Below are positions 42,198 to 50,695 of a stretch of DNA of 64,000 nucleotides, in pieces. Location: NCBI RefSeq assembly GCF_003254565.1, contig NZ_QJRI01000176.1, positions 124,001 to 188,000 of the forward strand. Reading direction: 5' to 3'. Positions within the stretch are counted from its first letter, which is position 1; every line of letters starts with the position of its first letter. The position numbers and the translations under genes were made by a program. The notes beneath the pieces were generated by a model that saw nothing but the letters and a program-made list of their open reading frames with translations, ran no database searches and was not told the DNA's origin. The stretch comes from Flavobacterium nitrogenifigens. GTDB taxonomy: Bacteria > Bacteroidota > Bacteroidia > Flavobacteriales > Flavobacteriaceae.

Positions 42198-43826
42198 CTA
42201 TTTCCTCGGAACTTCATAAACTAATACTGGTTTCATAGTATCGATTTCTTCAATAGCCTGCGGAGGACGCCAAGTATACATTGAAAATGTAATCTTGTCA
42301 CGAGTCACATCAATAATGGAAAATCCATTTTTTTCAACAGGTTTAAGGGTTTGTTCCATTTCCACCATCTGCGAAGGCTTGGATTCTACATTTCTGAAAG
42401 CGGAAGGAAATGGAATATCACCTGTACCAAGTGTACCGCAAAGAACTGCATGAATAGGATTTGCAAACTCTAATTCACCGCTTCGAAGCATTTTGCCAGC
42501 TGCAGTTGCATGAAAATCCCCCTGAATAATTAGTGGGGTGCGCTTAGTTTGCGATGCAAGCGCATCAACAAGACGCTGGTGCTGTGCAAACCATCCTCGC
42601 TGCCAGCCTATTTTTTCCTCGTAAATTACAAGTTTTTTCGTTTTCATGTCCAACAAATCAGGATACCAGTCGCCTAACTTTCCTGAAGAATAAGCAAAGG
42701 GTAATGACGGTACATGCATAAAATGTGCAGTGTCTTCGTTCTTTGTACGGGAGATTATCCAATCCTCTACCCATTTTGGCAATATGCGCGCCTGATCACC
42801 TTGGTAGTTCACAAATCTCCGGCAATCATAAAACACAGCTTCCAACAGCTTGCCGTAACGAAACGTCCCGAAACAAATATTTGTCCCTTTCGGCGAAGCT
42901 GCTTTATCTCCTCCAGGAAGCCATTCAGGCCTATTCGAATCTGGGAGAAATTCAGGATAGTATAAATGCTGTGTCTGTTCAGCACCAAGAGTCCCATAGG
43001 TTTCAACCGGAAGCGATACCAATTCAGAACTATATTCGTCATTCTCAAAATAATCATGGTCATCAGTTAGAAAAAAAACTGGAGTAGATCTGAGTGAAGT
43101 GCCATATAATCCCGCAATCTGATAATCACAAACTCCTAAAAAAATAGACGCATTTTTAGGATGCATCATTGGAACGGAAATATCAAGCGGTCCACCAAAT
43201 TTTTTCCAGGTCTCTTCTTCTATATATTTAGCAAACGGTTTGTCCATATAGGTCTGTATATCCCAATAAATATGATCACCATTTGCAATTACTGCATCAG
43301 GTTGAAACGAAAGTCCCTTTTCCAGCAGTTTTCTTCTAGCCTTCATATCAAGAAAAAAGGTCTTCCCCTCCATAGGCACGCTGTCATATCCGCCAGCACA
43401 GGTATAAGCCAAAATGCGCAGCTTTTCAGGTTCTTCATTTGGTGCTGGAAATGTTTTAAGCGGCCATTCGCCGCTCAGAGGTTTTTTATTCGAATCAAAA
43501 ATTCGCAATTTATACACAGTAGATGGATTCAGAGACTGGACATCAAAACGCCAGAAACGTCCTTCAGTATCCGTCTTTTCTCCTATGACTTTTCTCCCAT
43601 TTACCAAAAGATACGGTTTGTCCTGAAGAGCCATCTTGAATGAAGTTTTGATCAGGAATCTTTCGTGATTAGCACCAGGAATAATGTGGGCTAACTGTCC
43701 TGCATCCCAATCTGATGTTTCATTTTCAGGTTCAGCAGCAAATGACAGAAATGGCATTGCTACCGCATTAAGAAGCGCTGCCCTGGCAACGGTCTGTACA
43801 AATTTGCGTCTTGTAAAATTAGTCAT
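42198..43826 (-). CDS. PhoD-like phosphodiesterase/alkaline phosphatase with Tat signal
   Basis: 542 residues. The N-terminus FTRRKFVQTVARAALLNAVAMPFLSFA is a twin-arginine signal, so the folded metalloenzyme is exported by Tat. Metal-binding motifs of the metallophosphatase fold are visible: ANGDHIYWD, LTDDHDYFENDEYS and IQGDFHATA. PhoD-type enzymes use Fe and Ca and cleave phosphomono- or diesters. The length and central DDHDYFENDEY place it in the PhoD-like group. It lies just downstream of two sulfatases on the same strand, suggesting joint use of ester-bound sulfate and phosphate. Confidence 0.82.
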   Translation of the reverse strand: MTNFTRRKFVQTVARAALLNAVAMPFLSFAAEPENETSDWDAGQLAHIIPGANHERFLIKTSFKMALQDKPYLLVNGRKVIGEKTDTEGRFWRFDVQSLNPSTVYKLRIFDSNKKPLSGEWPLKTFPAPNEEPEKLRILAYTCAGGYDSVPMEGKTFFLDMKARRKLLEKGLSFQPDAVIANGDHIYWDIQTYMDKPFAKYIEEETWKKFGGPLDISVPMMHPKNASIFLGVCDYQIAGLYGTSLRSTPVFFLTDDHDYFENDEYSSELVSLPVETYGTLGAEQTQHLYYPEFLPDSNRPEWLPGGDKAASPKGTNICFGTFRYGKLLEAVFYDCRRFVNYQGDQARILPKWVEDWIISRTKNEDTAHFMHVPSLPFAYSSGKLGDWYPDLLDMKTKKLVIYEEKIGWQRGWFAQHQRLVDALASQTKRTPLIIQGDFHATAAGKMLRSGELEFANPIHAVLCGTLGTGDIPFPSAFRNVESKPSQMVEMEQTLKPVEKNGFSIIDVTRDKITFSMYTWRPPQAIEEIDTMKPVLVYEVPRK

Positions 43827-43899
43827 ATCAAGATTTATTTTATGGAAAATAATGCAATAATTTCAAAAAGGTATTCAAAATATAAACTATCAAAATTTA

Positions 43900-46281
43900 T
43901 CAATTTTTCTTTAAATAAACAATTTTAGTTTTTCCTATTTTGCCATTAAATGAAAATGGAGCCTGATCAAAATAATCTAAAGAAACAGGAGAATCTAAAT
44001 CGGTTCCAATATCAAAGGTGGCGTTTGAAGTAAAATGAAGAGACATGGCTGTTGGAACAGTTCCCTGCCCTACTGATGCTCCATTTACTTTTAAAGTTAC
44101 ATTCATTGAACCGCCAATTTTATCTACAAGCTTGGATTCCACTTCAATTTTTACTTTGCCTATTGGCAGTTTATTTTCCGATTTAATTTTAGTGCGCTGT
44201 ACTTCAAACAAATTAAACTCATAGTTTAAATACCCCTCTTTTACATAACAGGTAACTCCACCTGAAAATCCTGCCAAAGCATACAAAACTCCGTTTGCAT
44301 TTTCTGGAACTTCAACATCCATGGTTACAACACTACTTACTTTTCCTAATTTTGGGGCAGCCGATTCTGGCATTCCTTTTATTGGCGAATCAAAAGTCCA
44401 TTCGGTTAAAGGAGAAGAAGGTGCGTCTTCTGGATGATAGAGCGCAGTTGACCATAATCCTCCGCCAATTGGAAGATTTTTATTTTTTGCCGATTCGGTT
44501 AAAAATAAAGCTTTCATCTCTTCCAGTTTTTTTGGTTCTTTCTGTGCCAAATCAACGGCCTGCGACCAATCCTGATCTAGATTATATAACTGCCAGGTAT
44601 CGGTAAGCGGTGACCATTGTTTAATGCCTTTCGGAATTCCTCCTACCCATGGTTCTCTTGGTCCGCGTGCGCTTGCAAACCACCCGTCATTATAAATGCC
44701 TCGGCTTGCCATAATATCAAAAAATTGCGTTCGGCGTGTTCCTTTTGCTTTTGGATCAGTAAAGGTGTAGACCATACTTACACCATCTAATTCGTCTTGA
44801 GCAAAGCCATTTACAACTTTTGGCATCGGAATTTTGTCGATTTCATATATCGTCGCTGCAATATCAATTACGTGATGAAACTGCGGCCTTGGGGTTTTAT
44901 CATGTTTAATTCCTTTTGGCCATGAAACGGCCATTGGCTGACGGGTTCCTCCAAAATAAGCGCCCTGCAATTTTGTCCCCTGATACGGAGTGCTTGTTGC
45001 CCACGCCCATCCTGCATTAAACATATTGTCAGTTTTTGGACCTCCTAAGACATCTAAACCTCCTAATTCATTTAGAGCTGTAATATGCTGCTCAATTTTG
45101 GTTGGAATGGCATTTTGAGCCAATTGCTCACTAATCGTACCATTTAAACCTTCTGCCGAAGAGCCATTATCTCCCCAGATATAAATAATTATCGTATTGT
45201 CTAGCTCTCCCAGTTTTTCGATCTCATCAATAACCCTTCCTGCATTAAAATCAGCATGTTCAGCAAAACCTGCCCATATTTCCATAAGTCGGCGCTGAAA
45301 AGGTTTTTCAAATTCTGGAATATCTGCCCATGCCGTCATAGAAGCCGCTCTTGGCGTAAGGATTGTATTCTGCGGAATCCATCCTAAGTCTTTTTCCCGT
45401 TTAAATACTCTTTCGCGATAAGCATCCCATCCGTCATCAAATTTGCCTTTGTATTTATCTGCCCATTCTTTCATCACATGATGCGGACCATGGGCGGCAC
45501 CAGGTGCCCAATACACAAAAAAGGGCTTTTCGGGTGCGTATGCTTTTTGTTCTCTCAGCCAAAGCACGGCATCATCTGCCAAATCTTCTGATAAATGGTA
45601 ATAATCATGTCCGCCAGAAGTTTTGGGGTGTTCTACATAAGATGTATTTCTTACCAAAGTAGGTTCATACTGAGAAGCTTCTCCTGCCAAAAAACCATAA
45701 AAATATTCGAATCCATAACCTGTAGGCCAATAATCAAACGGGCCTTTTGAAGTAATCTGTTCTTCGGGTGTATTATGCCATTTTCCAAATGCGGCGGTAT
45801 TATAACCGTAATCTTTTAAAATCTCCGCTATTGTTGCAGAACTCTTCGGAATGGTTCCGCTAAAACCATCAAAATCATTCGCAATTGCTGCAATCTGACC
45901 GTTGCCTACACGTGTATGATTACGCCCTGTAAGCAAGGAAGCACGAGTTGGCGAGCACATAGCTGTAGAATGAAAACGATTGTATGAAATTCCAGTATTG
46001 GCTACTCTTGATAATGTTGGTGTATTTATTTCTCCGCCATAAGTAGAAGGAGCACCCGGCCCAGCATCATCCATTAATATAATTAGAATATTGGGCGCAT
46101 CTGCTGGCAAATGTTTCGGCTCTGTTCTTTTTTTGTAACTCGAAGTTTCAATCGTAACTCCCGCCTTAGAAGCCGAAGGAGCTGGAGGAAATGGCAATAC
46201 TTCCTGCGCATTTACAAAAAGTATTGATAAAACATTTACACTAAAAAAGAAAATCAGTTTTTTATATTTTCTAGTTTCCAT
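43900..46281 (-). CDS. arylsulfatase (large, exported)
   Basis: 793 residues. A signal peptide ends at VNAQ (residue 25). The metal site starts at LIILMDDAGPG (Asp71, Asp72). The formylglycine site is STAMCSPTRASLLTGR with Cys109 in the C-x-P-x-R motif. IYIWGDNGSSAEG is the second metal half-site. A C-terminal region of about 150 residues with beta strands follows. It hydrolyses sulfate esters after Cys is converted to formylglycine. It is followed by the PhoD gene and preceded by a second sulfatase on the same strand. Confidence 0.9.
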   Translation of the reverse strand: METRKYKKLIFFFSVNVLSILFVNAQEVLPFPPAPSASKAGVTIETSSYKKRTEPKHLPADAPNILIILMDDAGPGAPSTYGGEINTPTLSRVANTGISYNRFHSTAMCSPTRASLLTGRNHTRVGNGQIAAIANDFDGFSGTIPKSSATIAEILKDYGYNTAAFGKWHNTPEEQITSKGPFDYWPTGYGFEYFYGFLAGEASQYEPTLVRNTSYVEHPKTSGGHDYYHLSEDLADDAVLWLREQKAYAPEKPFFVYWAPGAAHGPHHVMKEWADKYKGKFDDGWDAYRERVFKREKDLGWIPQNTILTPRAASMTAWADIPEFEKPFQRRLMEIWAGFAEHADFNAGRVIDEIEKLGELDNTIIIYIWGDNGSSAEGLNGTISEQLAQNAIPTKIEQHITALNELGGLDVLGGPKTDNMFNAGWAWATSTPYQGTKLQGAYFGGTRQPMAVSWPKGIKHDKTPRPQFHHVIDIAATIYEIDKIPMPKVVNGFAQDELDGVSMVYTFTDPKAKGTRRTQFFDIMASRGIYNDGWFASARGPREPWVGGIPKGIKQWSPLTDTWQLYNLDQDWSQAVDLAQKEPKKLEEMKALFLTESAKNKNLPIGGGLWSTALYHPEDAPSSPLTEWTFDSPIKGMPESAAPKLGKVSSVVTMDVEVPENANGVLYALAGFSGGVTCYVKEGYLNYEFNLFEVQRTKIKSENKLPIGKVKIEVESKLVDKIGGSMNVTLKVNGASVGQGTVPTAMSLHFTSNATFDIGTDLDSPVSLDYFDQAPFSFNGKIGKTKIVYLKKN

Positions 46282-46357
46282 AACAGATTACTTATTATTT
46301 GAATCTATGTTTTTCACAACTTTATGATTCGCTAGAATACCATCTCGTAGAAAATTA

Positions 46358-47935
46358 CTATTCTGCACCCGGTTTCTTCAAACCGATATCTTTCATTGGA
46401 TATTTTTGATAGGTTGCCAAATGAGCGGCAATAACGCTCATAACGCCTGGAATTCCCCATTCAAAATAACGATGTCCTGTACTTAATTGTTCTTTTGGAT
46501 CTGAATACAGATTATATACCCACGGACTCATTCCAATGCTTTGAATGGTAGACTGATCCAAGTTTTTTCGCTCTGCCGATGTATTAAAAACATTCATATG
46601 CACTTTATATTCCTGCCAGCGCACAGCCATAAACTTGGTTTCTGAATACATAAAAACAGCATTTCGATTTGATAATCCTTTATCTGACAATAAAAACGAT
46701 GCCTGATCGACTCCATCAATATAATTTGTCGACGGAATTTTATCTACAACTCCAGCAAGTGAAAGTGAAGTATTAAACAAATCACAAATGTCAAATAAAC
46801 CGTCGCTAATGCGTCCTGGAGCAATCATACCTTTCCAATAAGCAATTCCCGGCACTCTTACTCCACCTTCCCAAGTAGTTCCTTTTCCGCCTCTAAATGG
46901 AGTATAACCGCCATCTGGCCAAACATCTTCGTTTGGTCCATTGTCTGAAGTTATAAATACAAATGTATTTTCGTCTATTTTCAGATCTTGCAAAAGTTTC
47001 ATCAATCTGCCCACAATATCATCAACTTCAACAATGGCATCTTTATATGGAATTGCAGCTGGGCTTTTTCCTTTGTAACCTTCAGATACATAGTTATCAT
47101 TGTGCACTTTAGAGAAAGAATGAATTAAATAAAAAGGTTTATTTTCTTTTACAGAACGCTTGATAAAATCCTCGCTATAATCAGCAAAAACTTGATCTAC
47201 TTTAGATAATTCTTCGATAGTCGAAATGGGCAGTACAACTTTGTTTTCTTCTCCTTTTTTACCAGTAAGAATATTTTGGTTCACCATTTTTTTAACCGCA
47301 TTTAATCGGTCTGGTTTATTGATTAAATCCGGATAAATCCACTCATTAACAAGCTGTGCATATTCGGATTGAACAGAACCAAACCCGAGCCATTCATCAT
47401 AACCCACTTCATTTGGCAAGCTTCCTTTGCTTTCGCCCAAATGCCATTTTCCTGAAATAGCGGTTTTGTAACCGCTTTGAGAAAGTATTTTGGCTGTAGT
47501 GTTTTCAGAAGCCCACGGATTTACTTTTGGATTTTCTCCTGTCAAAGTTGGCCTAGTTAGTCCTGATCTTGCTGGGATTCTTCCTGTCATGATTGCAGCG
47601 CGGCTTGGCGTGCAGGTTGGCTGCGCGTAGGTCGACGTTAGCTGTAAACCTTCATGAGCTACTTTATCCATGTTTGGAGTTGGCGCTCCTATTGCTACTC
47701 CTCCACCATAAACGCCAATGTCGCCATATCCCATATCATCAATTAAGATGATCAAAACATTCGGCTTCTTTTTTAACTTGCTCATTTTATCCTTCATTTC
47801 TTTATCCTGATCTGGATGCGGAATTGCTGGCTCGAGATAGTCTTTTACTTTTACTGTGGGATTAAAATAATTTTGTTGTGCGCTGATTTCGGTAGCAAAA
47901 GCAAGTGCTGTTACTAAAACAATGAACTTTCTCAT
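46358..47935 (-). CDS. arylsulfatase (shorter, exported)
   Basis: 525 residues. The signal peptide ends ISAQ (residue 20). The motifs are LIILIDDMGYGDIGVYGG (Asp66, Asp67), YAQPTCTPSRAAIMTGRIPARSG with the formylglycine Cys108, GKWHLGE, and FITSDNGPNEDVW. It is the first gene of a sulfatase-sulfatase-PhoD series transcribed towards lower coordinates, 76 bp before the next. The two sulfatases differ in size and sequence, so they probably act on different sulfated compounds. No sulfatase maturase with intact active site is seen in the window. Confidence 0.9.
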   Translation of the reverse strand: MRKFIVLVTALAFATEISAQQNYFNPTVKVKDYLEPAIPHPDQDKEMKDKMSKLKKKPNVLIILIDDMGYGDIGVYGGGVAIGAPTPNMDKVAHEGLQLTSTYAQPTCTPSRAAIMTGRIPARSGLTRPTLTGENPKVNPWASENTTAKILSQSGYKTAISGKWHLGESKGSLPNEVGYDEWLGFGSVQSEYAQLVNEWIYPDLINKPDRLNAVKKMVNQNILTGKKGEENKVVLPISTIEELSKVDQVFADYSEDFIKRSVKENKPFYLIHSFSKVHNDNYVSEGYKGKSPAAIPYKDAIVEVDDIVGRLMKLLQDLKIDENTFVFITSDNGPNEDVWPDGGYTPFRGGKGTTWEGGVRVPGIAYWKGMIAPGRISDGLFDICDLFNTSLSLAGVVDKIPSTNYIDGVDQASFLLSDKGLSNRNAVFMYSETKFMAVRWQEYKVHMNVFNTSAERKNLDQSTIQSIGMSPWVYNLYSDPKEQLSTGHRYFEWGIPGVMSVIAAHLATYQKYPMKDIGLKKPGAE

Positions 47936-48262
47936 AATGTAATGCTTAAAACGTTTGTATTAAAAAACTAATTTACAAACAAGTAAAAAACAAAATTTTG
48001 AGTTGTTGTTGCAGATTATAATTTGCAACCAATTTTTGGATATAAAACATTTTAGATATTCTACGCTTCTGAAATTGGCAAAAAAAAATATTTCTTTATA
48101 CCATTTAACTTATAGTGCAGACAGTAGAATTTAATTTAAAAGCTTGAAATATCTTTCATTATTAGAATTTGAAAAAAAAATAAATTAAAAAGGCCTCATA
48201 ATAAATCATCGCCTTGTACAAATTTATTACACGATCAATAAATTTTGACCTTGATGTTCTAA

Positions 48263-48283
48263 ACATTTAATCCCTACGATACA
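48263..48283. repeat. 21-bp dispersed repeat, copy 2
   Basis: ACATTTAATCCCTACGATAC plus A, 19 of 21 positions identical to 37865-37885. It lies 62 bp before the arsenic locus 2 promoter. Confidence 0.5.
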
Positions 48284-48344
48284 GGAAAACCTCTTTAGAA
48301 TTAAAAAAGAAAGCTTAATAATTAAAAATTTAAATAAAAAAACA

Positions 48345-48380
48345 TTGTCTGTTAAATTATATATCGTAATATTGCAATAT
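48345..48380 (+). promoter_or_regulatory. arsenic operon 2 promoter with ArsR operator
   Basis: TTG (48345-48347), 19 bp, TAATATTG (48367-48374), with the palindrome ATATTGCAATAT (48369-48380) over the -7 box, as in locus 1. The sequence from ATATCGTAATATTG through to the start codon is almost identical between loci. Confidence 0.65.
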
Positions 48381-48392
48381 AAATATAAAACA

Positions 48393-48725
48393 ATGGGAGC
48401 AACAAAAACAGATCATTTTACAGAAAGCCAGAATGAGCTGGCTATTTTAGCTAAAGCGTTAGGGCATCCTGCGCGTATTGCTATTATGGAATATCTATTA
48501 AAAGTCGATGCCTGCATCTGCGGAGATATTGTAAACGAACTTCCCCTTTCACAACCGACAGTTTCACAGCATTTGAAAGAATTAAAGAATGCAGGCTTGA
48601 TTAAAGGAAGTATCGAAGGAAACTCGATCTGCTACTGCATCAATGAACCTGGACTAGAAAAGATAAAAGGCTTCTTTGAGCATATATCAAGTCATTTAGC
48701 AAAAAAGAGAAATGAATGCTGTTAA
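48393..48725 (+). CDS. arsR: ArsR family transcriptional repressor (copy 2)
   Basis: 110 residues from MGATKTDHF, differing from copy 1 at only a few positions (for example FEHISSHLAKKRNECC at the end). An upstream in-frame ATG at 48345 is within the promoter and is rejected. The DNA-binding helix and the ACICGD metal site are intact, so both repressors probably bind the same operators at both loci. Confidence 0.93.
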   Translation: MGATKTDHFTESQNELAILAKALGHPARIAIMEYLLKVDACICGDIVNELPLSQPTVSQHLKELKNAGLIKGSIEGNSICYCINEPGLEKIKGFFEHISSHLAKKRNECC

Positions 48726-48736
48726 TCTATAAAAAT

Positions 48737-48883
48737 ATGGAAATCAGAAAATTTTTGGATAAAAACCGGGATCAGGTAAAATTAATTTACCAAAAAGGAA
48801 TCGATACTGGAAACGCCACTTTCCAGACCAGTGCTCCTTCTTGGGAAGACTGGGACCAGTCACATTTATTTAATAAAAAATGA
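48737..48883 (+). pseudogene. truncated arsN1-like acetyltransferase (internal deletion)
   Basis: The first 43 codons match the intact gene at 31548 (MEIRK...SAPSWEDWDQSH), then the sequence jumps to the last bases of the original 3' region (TTTAATAAAAAATGATAGTTTAAC). The middle, about 340 bp including the acetyl-CoA loop and catalytic core, is gone. A stop at 48881-48883 leaves 48 residues. The spacing to arsR and to the DUF6428 gene is kept, so the deletion was internal and precise. Confidence 0.88.
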
Positions 48884-48907
48884 TAGTTTAACTAAATATA
48901 AAAAATC

Positions 48908-49381
48908 ATGAAACTTTCAGAAATTATAGAAGTGCTTAAAACAGTGGAAGCTGTAAATTTTGAACTACCAGACGGTACATTTGTACCAGAATATTTTCAC
49001 GTAACTGAAGTAGGTTTAGTTACCAAAAATTTCATTGACTGCGGAGGAACAGTTAGAAAAGAAACTGTTGTAAACTTCCAGCTTTGGGATGCCAACGACT
49101 ACGAACACAGGCTTAAACCGCAGAAACTGATTCACATAATCGAACTTTCAGAAAAAGTATTGGGAATTGAAGACCATGAAATTGAAGTAGAATACCAAAA
49201 CACAACTATTGGTAAATACGATTTAGATTTTAATGGAAAAAACTTCACTTTACTCAATAAGCAGACAGCCTGTCTTGCTCAGGAACAGTGTGGCATTCCG
49301 TCAGAAAAACCTAAAGTGAAATTATCTCAGCTAAATTCTGATAACAGTTCTTCATGCACTCCTGGTGGAGGATGCTGCTAA
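48908..49381 (+). CDS. DUF6428 family protein (arsenic locus, copy 2)
   Basis: 157 residues, nearly identical to copy 1 at 32066 with only a handful of substitutions (for example IIEVL for IKEVL at the start, SEKP for SDKP). All cysteines (TACLAQEQCGIP and CTPGGGCC) are conserved. At the DNA level it is more diverged, mostly at third positions and mostly towards A/T. Purifying selection on the protein therefore seems likely despite decay of the neighbouring acetyltransferase gene. Confidence 0.85.
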   Translation: MKLSEIIEVLKTVEAVNFELPDGTFVPEYFHVTEVGLVTKNFIDCGGTVRKETVVNFQLWDANDYEHRLKPQKLIHIIELSEKVLGIEDHEIEVEYQNTTIGKYDLDFNGKNFTLLNKQTACLAQEQCGIPSEKPKVKLSQLNSDNSSSCTPGGGCC

Positions 49382-49393
49382 TACATACATTTT

Positions 49394-50008
49394 ATGAGTA
49401 AAAAAGAACATTGGGAAAACGTTTTTTCAACTAAAAAAGAAAATGAAGTAAGCTGGTATCAAACAAATCCTGAAACGTCTATAAAAGCTATTCTAAAAAG
49501 TAATTTGCCAAAAAATGCAAAAATTATTGATATTGGAGGCGGTGACAGCTACCTAATTGATAAATTACTTGATTTAGGATATACTAATCTTTATCTTTTG
49601 GATATTTCTGAAAATGCCATCAATCGAATCAAAAATCGTCTGAAAGAGAAATCTCAATATGTATCATTTATTGTTTCGGACATCTTAGAATTTGATACTG
49701 ATGAAACATTTGATTTTTGGCACGACCGGGCTTCATTTCATTTCTTAACTTCCAAAGAAGAAATAGAAAAATACAAGGCAATTGCTGAAAAATATACAAA
49801 TGCAAGTGCCAATCTTTTTATAGGAACTTTTTCAGAATCTGGCCCCTTAAAATGCAGTGGTCTGGAAATAACACAATATTCTGAATCAAAACTAGATAAG
49901 ATTTTTTCTGATACTTTTCTTAAAATGGAATGCTTTACCGAAAATCATCAAACTCCTTTTGAAACAGTACAGAACTTTATTTTTTGTCATTTTAAAAAGA
50001 AACCATAA
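49394..50008 (+). CDS. class I SAM-dependent methyltransferase within arsenic locus 2
   Basis: 204 residues. Motif I is AKIIDIGGGDSYLIDKLLDLG, followed by LYLLDISENAINRIKNRLKEK and FDFWHDRASFHFLTSKEE, which recalls the thiopurine/TehB-like group with an FDFWHDRAxFHFL signature. It lacks the N-terminal cysteine pairs of classical ArsM arsenite methyltransferases, though single cysteines occur at CSGLEI, MECF and FIFCHF. It lies between the DUF6428 gene (12 bp) and the arsenate reductase gene (overlap of one base, TAATG), so it is part of the operon. The arsenic substrate is unproven. Confidence 0.8.
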   Translation: MSKKEHWENVFSTKKENEVSWYQTNPETSIKAILKSNLPKNAKIIDIGGGDSYLIDKLLDLGYTNLYLLDISENAINRIKNRLKEKSQYVSFIVSDILEFDTDETFDFWHDRASFHFLTSKEEIEKYKAIAEKYTNASANLFIGTFSESGPLKCSGLEITQYSESKLDKIFSDTFLKMECFTENHQTPFETVQNFIFCHFKKKP

Positions 50009-50646
50009 TGTATGCAGATTTAACAAAAACTATAGAATCTTTGCCGTTTGAATTCTTGTCTGAAGACAGAAAACAAATATTGCAGCCGCTAATGGAATTT
50101 ATTCAAGCCAAAACAACCAATCAACAGGAAATAAGACTTAATTTGATTTGTACTCATAATTCGAGAAGAAGCCATTTGTCGCAAGTTTGGGCACAGACTG
50201 CAGCCGCATATTACCATATAAAAAATGTTTCATGCTATTCTGGAGGAACTGAAGCTACTGCTCTATTCCCAATGGTAGCTGAAACTTTAAAAGATTCAGG
50301 ATTTAAGATCAAAACTCTTTCAGAGGGTGCAAATCCTGTTTATTCCATAAAATATTCAGCTGATGAACTGCCTGTCATTGGTTTTTCCAAAACCTATGAT
50401 GATGATTTCAATCCTGAAAGCGCATTTGCTGCAATAATGACCTGCTCGCAGGCTGACGGCGGATGCCCATTTATAGCAGGTGCCGAGATAAGAATCCCGA
50501 TTACTTTTGAAGATCCTAAGATTTCCGACAGAACCTCTCTGCAAAAAGAGACTTACCTAGAACGTAGCTTCCAGATAGCAGCCGAAATGTTTTACGTGTT
50601 TTCACAAATATCACAAAGCCAAATGGCGTCAATTGTCTTCAATTGA
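50008..50646 (+). CDS. arsC: arsenate reductase of low-molecular-weight phosphatase type (copy 2)
   Basis: 212 residues. The P-loop [24 protein letters not shown] (Cys48, Arg54) and the [15 protein letters not shown] segment are as in copy 1. The last ten residues differ: where copy 1 stops after FSQIKK, this one reads on into the terminator hairpin (SQSQMASIVFN) and stops in its right arm. This suggests that the original stop and the downstream acr3 were lost by deletion. The start codon overlaps the stop of the methyltransferase gene. Confidence 0.85.
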   Translation: MYADLTKTIESLPFEFLSEDRKQILQPLMEFIQAKTTNQQEIRLNLICTHNSRRSHLSQVWAQTAAAYYHIKNVSCYSGGTEATALFPMVAETLKDSGFKIKTLSEGANPVYSIKYSADELPVIGFSKTYDDDFNPESAFAAIMTCSQADGGCPFIAGAEIRIPITFEDPKISDRTSLQKETYLERSFQIAAEMFYVFSQISQSQMASIVFN

Positions 50647-50658
50647 CGCCATTTTTTT
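50622..50658 (+). terminator. terminator of arsenic locus 2, overlapping the coding end
   Basis: A 14-bp stem AATGGCGTCAATTG / its complement, loop TCTT, then a T run. The arsC stop codon (50644-50646) is inside the right arm. The layout matches 38012-38048, including the preceding AGCCAA. Confidence 0.85.
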
Positions 50659-50695
50659 ATTTATATTAGTATTGAATCCTTCAACCAACAGATTT

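Larger units (their letters stand above)
47936..48392. other. 457-bp intergenic region before arsenic locus 2
   Basis: No gene is visible in this AT-rich stretch. It contains the 21-bp repeat copy 2 (48263-48283) and the promoter/operator of the second arsR (48345-48380). Confidence 0.6.

Noticed and set aside
42714..43643. Several plus-strand frames of 60-160 codons
   Set aside because: All lie opposite the clear PhoD-like gene, lack motifs and have odd composition; shadow frames.
49394..50008. Canonical ArsM arsenite methyltransferase
   Set aside because: The conserved ArsM cysteine pattern is absent; it fits a TehB/thiopurine-like methyltransferase better.
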